Source: JANXXV01 sp038230275
GTDB taxonomy: Bacteria; Acidobacteriota; Terriglobia; Bryobacterales; Bryobacteraceae
DNA length: 21,879 nt
NCBI GenBank assembly: GCA_038230275.1
Contig: JBBRNO010000116.1
Location: forward strand, 1-21,879
Direction of reading: 5' to 3'
Shown one piece after another: positions 15,405 to 21,587 of this stretch; position 1 is the first letter of the stretch, and each line of letters starts with the position of its first letter. The notes beneath the pieces were generated by a model. The model did no database searches. It was not told where the DNA came from and worked only from the letters and a program-made list of their open reading frames with translations. Both the position numbers and the translations under genes were made by a program.

Positions 15405-17395
15405 ACACCGCAAAGTGCATCCTGGCTGCCGCTTTTTCCATCGGCCTGGTGGCGCGGTTCGCCGCGGCTCAGCCGGTGGTCGCGCCTACCAACGAACCGG
15501 TGGGGCCGCCGCGGGGAGAGAACACCGGCGACTACAACATCACTAACTCGTTTGAGACCGGATATCGATGGCATACCGTTGACGGCAACATCGGCAAGTA
15601 CCGCAGCGACGTGAATTTCGGCAACGGCATCCGCCTTTTGGGAAGCACGTTGACCGTCAATTCGAAAGATGGCCACGGGCATTACTTCGATGAACTGCAA
15701 TTGACCACCGGCGGCCTGGGTAACGATCCGTACCAATTCGCGAATCTGCGAATTCAGAAAAATAAACTTTACCGCTACGATTTGTTGTGGCGCGAAAACG
15801 ACTATTACAACCCGGCGCTAACAATCTCGAACGGGCAGCATTTTCTCAATACCACCCGCCGGTTTCACGATCAGTCGCTCACGCTCTTCCCGCAATCGAA
15901 GTTGAAGTTCTTCCTGGGATATGGACGGAACTCGCAAAGCGGCCCGGCCTTGACAACGATTCAGTACCCGGACAGCCGCGGGGATGAGTTCCCGCTATTC
16001 AGCAATATCCGCCGCGTTCAGGATGAGTACCGGCTGGGGACGGAATTTGAAATCGCAGGTATCAAGCTGGGTGTTCTCCGCAGTTGGGAATTCTTCAGGG
16101 ACGATACTGGAGCGGCGATCACCGGGCTGCTGCCGGGAAATAACCTAACCGATTCGGCGACGTTGGCTACCTTCGCCAGATCGCAGCCGAACCATGGCAG
16201 CACCGACGGTTGGCGCGTGAATATCCTTTCCGATCGCAGTAAGCTCTACAGCCTGAGTGGAAAGTTTACTTATGCCGGCGGCCGGCGCGACTTCATCCTC
16301 GACGAAAACGCCCTTGGCACCGATCGTTTCGGATCGAACCGCCTGCGCCAGACCTACATTTTCGGCAATGCGCGGCGGCCGGTGACGGCTGCCAGTTTTA
16401 CCGCCACGCTGTTCCCGGCCAGTAAGCTCACCATTTCGAATCAGACGTCATTCCACAGCACGCGCATGGATGGCGACTCCACTTTTACCGAAATCAACAA
16501 CGCCACGCTCAGCACTACGCTGGTGAATTTTCAATATCTCGGTATTCGGGCCATCACCAACACCACCGACATCAATTATCAATGGAACAATTGGGCCTCG
16601 GTCTATGGCGGGTATCAGTTCTCGAATCGCCGCATCCGCTCTACCGAACAGACGGTCTTCGCCGGATTTCCAGATCGTCTGCAGGCCGAACAGGAAAATA
16701 CCGTGCATGCGGGCCTGTTTGGCGTGCGGCTCAGGCCGGCCAAGGGCCTGACTGTTCGCCTGGATGCGGAGGTTGGCCGCGCGGACCGTCCGTTCTATCC
16801 CATCGGCGAGAAGAATTATCAGGCATTTGGCGGGCGCGTTCAGTATAAAGCGAAATCGCTGATTCTTAGCGCCGCCGCCAGGACGAACTACAACACAAAT
16901 TCTGTTTCTCTTTCGGCCTATAGTTCGCGGTCGCGTAACTACTCTTTCGACGCCTCCTGGGCTCCGCGAGCGTGGTTCAGCTTCGACGCGGGATATAACA
17001 AGATTCATCTGGATACCACCTCGGGCATCGCCTATTTCCTGCAAGGCGATTTGGTGAACGGCAATTCGGTCTACATCAGCAACATTCATGCGCTAAACGC
17101 AGGCGCTCGTTTTACAGTGAAGCGCGCTGAGATCTACGTTGGCTATAACCGCGTCCAGGATCTGGGCGATGGACGAGCCATTTCGTCCACGCAGTTGCCG
17201 GGCATCGATCCGTTCTATCTAGCGCAGACTTTTCCGCTGTCTTTCGATTCCCCGCTCGCCCGGCTCTCCCTTAAATTGACACCGAAGTTGAGATGGAACG
17301 CCGGTTACCAGTACTATCGATACAACGAAGAATTTTTGGACCGGCAGAACTACAAGGCGCACACCGGCTTCACCAGTGTGACGTGGGCTTTCTAA
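15401..17395 (+). CDS. MtrB/PioB-type decaheme-associated outer-membrane beta-barrel
   Basis: 664 residues. ATG 15401 overlaps the cytochrome stop (ATGA), with GAGG upstream and a clear signal peptide (MNTAKCILAAAFSIGLVARF, then AAAQ). The mature chain is a long series of amphipathic strands rich in Tyr, Phe, Asn and Arg, ending FTSVTWAF with a terminal Phe. Length (MtrB is about 700) and adjacency to a decaheme cytochrome identify the MtrB/PioB family (TIGR03509-type). This is the barrel that surrounds MtrA and forms an electron conduit to or from extracellular minerals or partners. The mature protein has no cysteine at all, so it lacks the N-terminal CXXC seen in Shewanella MtrB. The in-frame start at 15353 is rejected because it places extra residues before the signal peptide. 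Confidence 0.88.
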   Translation: MNTAKCILAAAFSIGLVARFAAAQPVVAPTNEPVGPPRGENTGDYNITNSFETGYRWHTVDGNIGKYRSDVNFGNGIRLLGSTLTVNSKDGHGHYFDELQLTTGGLGNDPYQFANLRIQKNKLYRYDLLWRENDYYNPALTISNGQHFLNTTRRFHDQSLTLFPQSKLKFFLGYGRNSQSGPALTTIQYPDSRGDEFPLFSNIRRVQDEYRLGTEFEIAGIKLGVLRSWEFFRDDTGAAITGLLPGNNLTDSATLATFARSQPNHGSTDGWRVNILSDRSKLYSLSGKFTYAGGRRDFILDENALGTDRFGSNRLRQTYIFGNARRPVTAASFTATLFPASKLTISNQTSFHSTRMDGDSTFTEINNATLSTTLVNFQYLGIRAITNTTDINYQWNNWASVYGGYQFSNRRIRSTEQTVFAGFPDRLQAEQENTVHAGLFGVRLRPAKGLTVRLDAEVGRADRPFYPIGEKNYQAFGGRVQYKAKSLILSAAARTNYNTNSVSLSAYSSRSRNYSFDASWAPRAWFSFDAGYNKIHLDTTSGIAYFLQGDLVNGNSVYISNIHALNAGARFTVKRAEIYVGYNRVQDLGDGRAISSTQLPGIDPFYLAQTFPLSFDSPLARLSLKLTPKLRWNAGYQYYRYNEEFLDRQNYKAHTGFTSVTWAF

Positions 17396-17398
17396 ACC

Positions 17399-17713
17399 AT
17401 GAGCTTTCGAGCGACGAACTTTTCCGTAACGGTGCTGCTGCTCATCGCGCTCACCATCTTCATGGCTGGCGTTCGGAACAAGAAGCCGCTCGATAACAAT
17501 TGGCCGCTGATCTACTGGCTGCTGGCATTCATGTTCACGCTGATTCGAGAAGAGGAAACCTACAACCTCAACATCATTTTGCTTGGCTTGGGCGCCGGCT
17601 TCCTGTTGCGCTTCGAGTTCATGAACAATTTCTTTGTCCGGCTGGTCAAGACTGTGGAGATTGGCGTCTGGGGCTACGTCATCTATCGCGGCTTCCAAAT
17701 GGTTTTATACTGA
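17399..17713 (+). CDS. 104-residue membrane protein at the end of the porin-cytochrome operon
   Basis: ATG 17399 lies 3 nt after the mtrB-like stop, so it is almost certainly cotranscribed and coupled; there is no strong Shine-Dalgarno of its own. Hydrophobic segments at about 8-24, 36-48, 58-72 and possibly 82-100 suggest three or four inner-membrane helices, with acidic IREEETYN between the second and third. There is no CXXCH, no haem-ligand pattern that I can name, and no family I recognise. Position suggests a link with electron delivery to, or assembly of, the outer-membrane conduit, but this is inference. The gene ends 1 nt from the end of the convergent rhodanese gene. Confidence 0.75.
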   Translation: MSFRATNFSVTVLLLIALTIFMAGVRNKKPLDNNWPLIYWLLAFMFTLIREEETYNLNIILLGLGAGFLLRFEFMNNFFVRLVKTVEIGVWGYVIYRGFQMVLY

Positions 17714-17714
17714 G

Positions 17715-18098
17715 TCACTTTTCAACCGGCAGTTTCGCGCCTTCGTAAGCCCGCCATCCGCCGTCCAGCGAGAAAACGTTAGCATAGCCCATTTTCTGCA
17801 GGGCATCCGCCGCCAGCGCGGACCGGTAGCCGCCGCCGCAATATAGCACCAAAACAGCTGCCTTATCGGGAATTCCGGTTTCAATATCGCGTTCGATGAT
17901 CCCTTTCCCCAGGTGAATCGCACCGGCCGCGTGACCGGCGGCCCATTCGCTTTCCTCGCGCACGTCAATGGTGAGAAACTCTTCTCCACTAATGGCCTTG
18001 TGCCGGTATTCTTCAATATCGATTTCCTTCACCCGCGATTTCGCGTCTGCCACCAGGGCCAGGAAGCCCGCATTGTGATGCTTTGCCGAAGTGCTCAT
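17715..18098 (-). CDS. Single-domain rhodanese-like protein
   Basis: 127 residues. The rhodanese fold signatures are present: FLTIDVREESEWAAGHAAGA, IHLGKG, the active-site loop CGGGYRS with Cys87 as persulfide-carrying residue, then AADALQKMGYANVFSLDGGW. Such proteins transfer sulfane sulfur (thiosulfate:cyanide sulfurtransferase or persulfide carriers) in the cytoplasm; the substrate here is unknown. There is no signal peptide. The ATG overlaps the murA stop (ATGA at 18098-18095), so it is translated after murA on the same transcript. That pairing has no evident metabolic logic. Confidence 0.93.
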   Translation of the reverse strand: MSTSAKHHNAGFLALVADAKSRVKEIDIEEYRHKAISGEEFLTIDVREESEWAAGHAAGAIHLGKGIIERDIETGIPDKAAVLVLYCGGGYRSALAADALQKMGYANVFSLDGGWRAYEGAKLPVEK

Positions 18099-19363
18099 AG
18101 CTCTTCCACCCGCTCAATTTTGGCGCCCGCGCCGTTCAGCTTCGCCTCTATGCTTTCATAGCCTCTGTCGATATGATAAACGCGGTCGATCGCCGTCTGC
18201 CCGCGCGCCACCAACGCGGCAAGTACCAGCGAGGCGCTGGCACGGAGGTCGGAGGCGATCACCTGCGCGCCTGTCAGTTCCCGCAATCCGGCGACAACCG
18301 CCTGCCGTCCTTCGATGCGAATATTGGCGCCCATCCGTGCCAGTTCCTGCACGTGCATAAACCGGTTTTCGAAGATAGTTTCCGTGATGAATGAGATGCC
18401 GTCCGCTTGCGTCATCAGCGCCATGTACTGCGCCTGCAAGTCAGTGGCGAACCCCGGGTATTCCTCAGTGGTCATGTCCACCGAGTGCAGACCGTTCGGC
18501 ACCTGAACCCGCAAAGTGCCTGGCGCCTCTTCGTTGATCTCAACGCCGGCCTGGCGCATTTTTACAATTAGCGCCGTAAGATGTTTAGGTTCGCAGCCGC
18601 TGATCGTCAAATCGCCCCGGGTCATCGCGCCGGCAATTAGGAACGTACCTGCCTCAATCCGGTCGGGGATGATGGTGTGCTCCGCTCCATGCAACCGGTC
18701 CACACCGCTAATGCGGATCGTGGACGTTCCCGCCCCCTCAATCCTGGCTCCCATCTTCACCAGCAAGTCCGCCAGATCCGCTACCTCGGGTTCTCGCGCG
18801 GCGTTCTCCAGAACCGTTTCGCCCTTGGCCAGTGTTGCCGCCATGAGCAGATCTTCCGTTCCGGTCACGCTGATGCGGTCGAAGTGAATCGTTGTGCCGC
18901 GAAGCCCGCCCGCAGGCGCCACCGCTTCGATGTAACCGAACTCCTGGCGGGTTTCCGCTCCCAAACGCTCCAGCCCGCTGACGTGGAGATTGATCGGCCG
19001 CGCGCCAATGGCGCAACCGCCGGGCAGCGAAACGCGCGCGCGGCCGGTGCGTGCCAGCAGCGGCCCCAACACCAGGCTTGACGCGCGCATGGTTTTGACA
19101 AGATCGTAGGGAGCCGACGGATCCACAATTTCGGCGGCGTGAATCGTATGCGGCCCGCCAGGCGTTTCGCTGATGGTTGCCCCAATGTACCCCATCAACT
19201 TTTCCATGGTGCGAATATCGCGCACTCTGGGAATGCGGTGGAGGATCACCGGATCCGCGGTGAGTAAGCAGGCGGCCAGAGCCGGCAGCGCCGAATTTTT
19301 GGACCCGCTGGTGGAGATTTCGCCCGTCAGCCGAGTTCCACCTTCAATCAGAAATTTTTCCAT
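18095..19363 (-). CDS. murA: UDP-N-acetylglucosamine 1-carboxyvinyltransferase MurA
   Basis: 422 residues, normal for the family. It catalyses the first committed step of peptidoglycan synthesis, transferring enolpyruvate from PEP to UDP-GlcNAc in the cytoplasm. Key residues are in place: Lys22-Asn23 in SGSKNSALP, the catalytic Cys117 in LPGGCAIGARP (equivalent to E. coli Cys115, the fosfomycin target) and Asp308 in YPGFATDLQAQ (equivalent to E. coli Asp305). Having Cys rather than Asp at the active site predicts intrinsic fosfomycin sensitivity of the enzyme. The gene starts 13 nt after murQ and overlaps the rhodanese gene by 4 nt, so the three form an operon. Confidence 0.97.
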   Translation of the reverse strand: MEKFLIEGGTRLTGEISTSGSKNSALPALAACLLTADPVILHRIPRVRDIRTMEKLMGYIGATISETPGGPHTIHAAEIVDPSAPYDLVKTMRASSLVLGPLLARTGRARVSLPGGCAIGARPINLHVSGLERLGAETRQEFGYIEAVAPAGGLRGTTIHFDRISVTGTEDLLMAATLAKGETVLENAAREPEVADLADLLVKMGARIEGAGTSTIRISGVDRLHGAEHTIIPDRIEAGTFLIAGAMTRGDLTISGCEPKHLTALIVKMRQAGVEINEEAPGTLRVQVPNGLHSVDMTTEEYPGFATDLQAQYMALMTQADGISFITETIFENRFMHVQELARMGANIRIEGRQAVVAGLRELTGAQVIASDLRASASLVLAALVARGQTAIDRVYHIDRGYESIEAKLNGAGAKIERVEEL

Positions 19364-19376
19364 ATCGTCGAATAAA

Positions 19377-20267
19377 TCAGGATTCCAGCGCCACTCTTAC
19401 GCGCCCCCCGGCCGACCGCAACAGCCTCTCGGCATCGGCTCTTCCCAGGTTTCGTTTCGCCATCACTATCGCTGTTTTCACGCTCCCTGCCTCTGTTAGC
19501 AGCTCCGCCGCGCGCGAATACTCGATGTTAGCAGCCTGCGCGACGATCCTCGCAGCGCGGTCCACTAACTTCTCATTCTTCGGCTGTACGTTCACCATCA
19601 GGTTTCCGTACACATGGCCCAGCCGGATCATGGCCGCTGTGCTAATCATGTTCAGCGCCAGCTTGGTCGCAGTGCCTGCCTTCATCCGGGTGGAACCCGC
19701 CACCACTTCGGGTCCGGGATGCGGTTCAATGGGGATCTGCACCGCGGCCGAAAGCTCGGATGCGGGCGTACACGAAATTCCAACAGTCAGCGCGCCAAGC
19801 TCCCGCGCCCTCCGTACCGCGCCCAATACGTAAGGAGTCCGGCCGCTGGCCGCGATGCCCACCAGCACGTCCTCTGCCGTAAAGCCGCGCGCAATCAAAT
19901 CGCGTTCCCCCATGGCCGGGTCGTCCTCGGTCGCCTCCGTGGCCTTGGAAAGCGCGCTTTCCCCGCCGGCGATAATTCCCTGTACCATTTCGTAGGAGAC
20001 GCTGAAAGTGGGTGGACACTCGGCCGCATCCAGAACACCAAGTCTCCCGCTGGTGCCCGCTCCAATGTAGAACAGGCGTCCGCCGTTCTGCAGAGCGGCC
20101 ACAATTCCATCCACCGCCAGCGCGATCCGTGGAATTTCCTTCTTTACCGAATCGGCAATCCTCTGGTCCTCCGAGTTGATAATACTGAGAATTCCTTCGG
20201 TTGGGAGTGAGTCAATCGAGGCGGAAGCCGGGTTCGCCTGTTCGGTAAGTAATTGTGAAAGTTTCAT
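19377..20267 (-). CDS. murQ: N-acetylmuramic acid 6-phosphate etherase MurQ
   Basis: 296 residues, nearly the same length as E. coli MurQ. It hydrolyses the lactyl ether of MurNAc-6-phosphate to GlcNAc-6-phosphate and lactate in peptidoglycan recycling. The SIS-domain signatures are clear: GGRLFYIGAGTSGRLGVLDA, ECPPT, LVGIAASGRTPYVLGA, VAGSTRMKAGTATKLALNM. Catalytic Glu83 (AAECPP) and Glu114 (EATED) are at the E. coli numbers. The start is ATG 20267 because MKLSQLLTEQANPASASID aligns with the family N-terminus; an in-frame TTG at 20348 would add a non-family extension. The gene's own Shine-Dalgarno is weak (TTGGAATC), but a leader ORF with a strong one overlaps the start. It stands directly before murA, so recycling and synthesis of the same sugar are co-expressed. 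Confidence 0.95.
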   Translation of the reverse strand: MKLSQLLTEQANPASASIDSLPTEGILSIINSEDQRIADSVKKEIPRIALAVDGIVAALQNGGRLFYIGAGTSGRLGVLDAAECPPTFSVSYEMVQGIIAGGESALSKATEATEDDPAMGERDLIARGFTAEDVLVGIAASGRTPYVLGAVRRARELGALTVGISCTPASELSAAVQIPIEPHPGPEVVAGSTRMKAGTATKLALNMISTAAMIRLGHVYGNLMVNVQPKNEKLVDRAARIVAQAANIEYSRAAELLTEAGSVKTAIVMAKRNLGRADAERLLRSAGGRVRVALES

Positions 20268-20305
20268 TTTGATTCCAAAATCGGGGATCGTAGGAACCTT
20301 CCCAT
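20264..20305 (-). CDS. Possible 13-residue leader ORF coupled to murQ
   Basis: On the minus strand, GGAGG (20316-20312) stands 6 nt before ATG 20305. The frame encodes MGRFLRSPILESK and stops at a TGA overlapping the murQ start as ATGA (20267-20264). A strong ribosome-binding site on the leader and a weak one on murQ fit translational coupling. The peptide itself has no obvious function. Chance cannot be excluded for so short an ORF. Confidence 0.42.
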   Translation of the reverse strand: MGRFLRSPILESK

Positions 20306-20502
20306 GATAATCCTCCAGATTTGGGCGAAAGACAAGAATACGATCCAAAGGGGGGCTCTAAGGGTAGACCTGACGGGCCGCTAGTACTTTTGGTTCATTG
20401 ATCGGAGGACGCCCTAAGGGGATTGCCCGTCACAGGCTAGGGTAGTAGGCTTAAATAGCTGAGTACCAGGCAGATACCCGCAAAATAGTGAAGCTCAACT
20501 TC
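20306..20502. other. Divergent intergenic region between murQ and the PEP-CTERM gene, with an 8-bp inverted repeat
   Basis: No gene is supported here. TGACGGGC (20371-20378) and GCCCGTCA (20425-20432) form a perfect 8-bp inverted repeat with a 46-nt spacing. Between and beside the arms are similar segments CTCTAAGGGTA (20356-20366) and CCCTAAGGGGA (20412-20422), and AGGGTAG recurs near 20439. This could be a paired regulator-binding site or a structured leader for either gene. A -10-like TATTCT on the minus strand (20340-20335) is a possible murQ promoter, but I see no good -35 for it. Confidence 0.35.
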
Positions 20503-20531
20503 TTGACACCGTCTATCGTCGCGGGTATAGT
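20503..20531 (+). promoter_or_regulatory. Near-consensus sigma-70 promoter for the PEP-CTERM gene
   Basis: TTGACA (20503-20508) and TATAGT (20526-20531) are separated by 17 nt: a perfect -35, five of six at -10, and ideal spacing. The predicted transcription start, about 7 nt after the -10, falls at 20537-20539, exactly on the ATG of the 22-codon ORF at 20538. It is the best promoter I can see in the window. Confidence 0.75.
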
Positions 20532-20537
20532 ACTTCT

Positions 20538-20606
20538 ATGCCTCAATCCGCTCTGAGTACTTTAGTTAGAGCCAATTTAATGGAACTTGCGGGAGACACG
20601 AAGTGA
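20538..20606 (+). CDS. Possible leaderless 22-residue ORF coupled to the PEP-CTERM gene
   Basis: ATG 20538 coincides with the predicted transcription start, so the message would be leaderless. The ORF encodes MPQSALSTLVRANLMELAGD plus TK and stops at TGA 20604-20606, overlapping the GTG start of the next gene as GTGA. The next gene's Shine-Dalgarno (GGGAG, 20591-20595) lies inside this ORF, so ribosomes reading it would clear that site. It may be a coupling or regulatory leader, or just 5' untranslated sequence that happens to be open. Confidence 0.35.
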   Translation: MPQSALSTLVRANLMELAGDTK

Positions 20607-21487
20607 AGAGCGGCCGCCTCTTGTGTTTGGTTGCGTTTGTTGCCTTCTTGTGGGCATCACCCAGCGCCTTCGCAGGGTCGTATCTTTTCGGAGTTTCGGA
20701 TGATGGCAAGATCCATCAGGTGAATCTGACGGATTTTGTCGACACCGTCGTTTTCAACACTGGACTTACCGGTTTGCTGAACGGAGCCGCTTGGGACGAT
20801 ACAAATGGCCGCCTGTTTTATCGGAGTCCGCAAGATAGCAATCTTTATTTTTGGACTCGTGCGAATAATACACAACATGTTTTAGGCGGACAGGCGCTTC
20901 CTGCGGCATTCAATGCCAACGCCTCTTTTTACAATGGCGCCTACTGGTATGTGCAAGATAATACGGATACTCTCTTCCGGGCAACGATGGATTTCAGTAT
21001 TCCGGGCTTTCCACTGATCTCCAATGTGGACCACTTCGACAACTTCGATGGTACCGCGCTGACTTCGTTTAGCTTCGGAGACATCGCCATCAGCAATTCC
21101 GGAGTACTCTACGGTTCTTCGAACTACGGACTGTTTTCCTCCATTATTTCCGGCCTGACGCCGGCACAGGTTCGAATCTTGTCTCCATCATTTGGTCTCC
21201 GGCAGATCTCTCTCGATCCGACGAATTCGTTTTTATACACTCAGGATTATACGACTGGAAATTGGTATACTTCTGATTTGGACGGATATGAAGTGCCCCT
21301 TTATTCGGCCCCTAACGTACAGTTCAACACCACGCCGCTGCGAGATTTGGGAGCGACCTTGAGCACGGGACCGCAGGACACGGCATTGCCGGAACCCGCA
21401 GCTTGGCAATCGCTGGGACTGGGACTCTTCGCCTTTTCTTTGTTTGGCTACAACCGAAAGTTCGGCCACCGCTCCGCGAACCGATAA
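20603..21487 (+). CDS. Exported protein with PEP-CTERM sorting signal
   Basis: 294 residues. A signal peptide (MKSGRLLCLVAFVAFLWASP, then SAFAG) is followed by a domain with loose repeats of propeller type (SYLFGVSDDGKIHQVNLTDF, GAAWDDTNGRLFYRS, GAYWYVQDNTDTLFRATMDF, ISLDPTNSFLYTQDY). The C-terminus is a classic tripartite sorting signal from residue 263: PEP (in LPEPAAW), a hydrophobic helix (LGLGLFAFSLFGY) and basic residues NRKFGHR. Proteins with this tail are processed by an exosortase and usually end up at the cell surface or in the exopolysaccharide matrix. No exosortase gene is in the window. The GTG start 20603 has GGGAG at 7-nt spacing. The function of the mature domain is unknown. 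Confidence 0.85.
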   Translation: MKSGRLLCLVAFVAFLWASPSAFAGSYLFGVSDDGKIHQVNLTDFVDTVVFNTGLTGLLNGAAWDDTNGRLFYRSPQDSNLYFWTRANNTQHVLGGQALPAAFNANASFYNGAYWYVQDNTDTLFRATMDFSIPGFPLISNVDHFDNFDGTALTSFSFGDIAISNSGVLYGSSNYGLFSSIISGLTPAQVRILSPSFGLRQISLDPTNSFLYTQDYTTGNWYTSDLDGYEVPLYSAPNVQFNTTPLRDLGATLSTGPQDTALPEPAAWQSLGLGLFAFSLFGYNRKFGHRSANR

Positions 21488-21503
21488 CGGACGTTTTTTC
21501 AAT

Positions 21504-21579
21504 ACTAGCGTTTCAAAATCAAAAGAGCCCGGGACGGCGGATTGCCAGTCCAGGGCTCTTTTGATTTTGAAACGCTAGT
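21504..21579. terminator. Bidirectional intrinsic terminator built on a 27-bp perfect inverted repeat
   Basis: The arms at 21504-21530 (ACTAGCG...AAAAGAGCCC) and 21553-21579 (GGGCTCTTTT...CGCTAGT) are exact reverse complements over 27 bases, around a 22-nt centre in which GGAC and GTCC can also pair. Reading either way, the G+C-rich GAGCCC/GGGCTC stem is followed by TTTTGATTTT, as expected for termination of both convergent genes. The arms extend about 17 bp beyond the core terminator, which is longer than needed. Confidence 0.85.
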
Positions 21580-21587
21580 CTGGGTGC

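Noticed and set aside
17711..17717. Convergent genes ending 1 nt apart, possible missing terminator
   Set aside because: Both stop codons and protein ends are normal for their families where known; tight convergent ends occur often and no structure is visible at the junction.
20268..20348. TTG start adding 27 residues to MurQ
   Set aside because: The extension is unlike the family, and MurQ homologues align from ATG 20267.
20580..20600. Sigma-54 site (TGGAACTTGCG) upstream of the PEP-CTERM gene, as known for some PEP-CTERM regulons
   Set aside because: The GG and GC elements are too close together for a -24/-12 promoter, and a good sigma-70 promoter is present.
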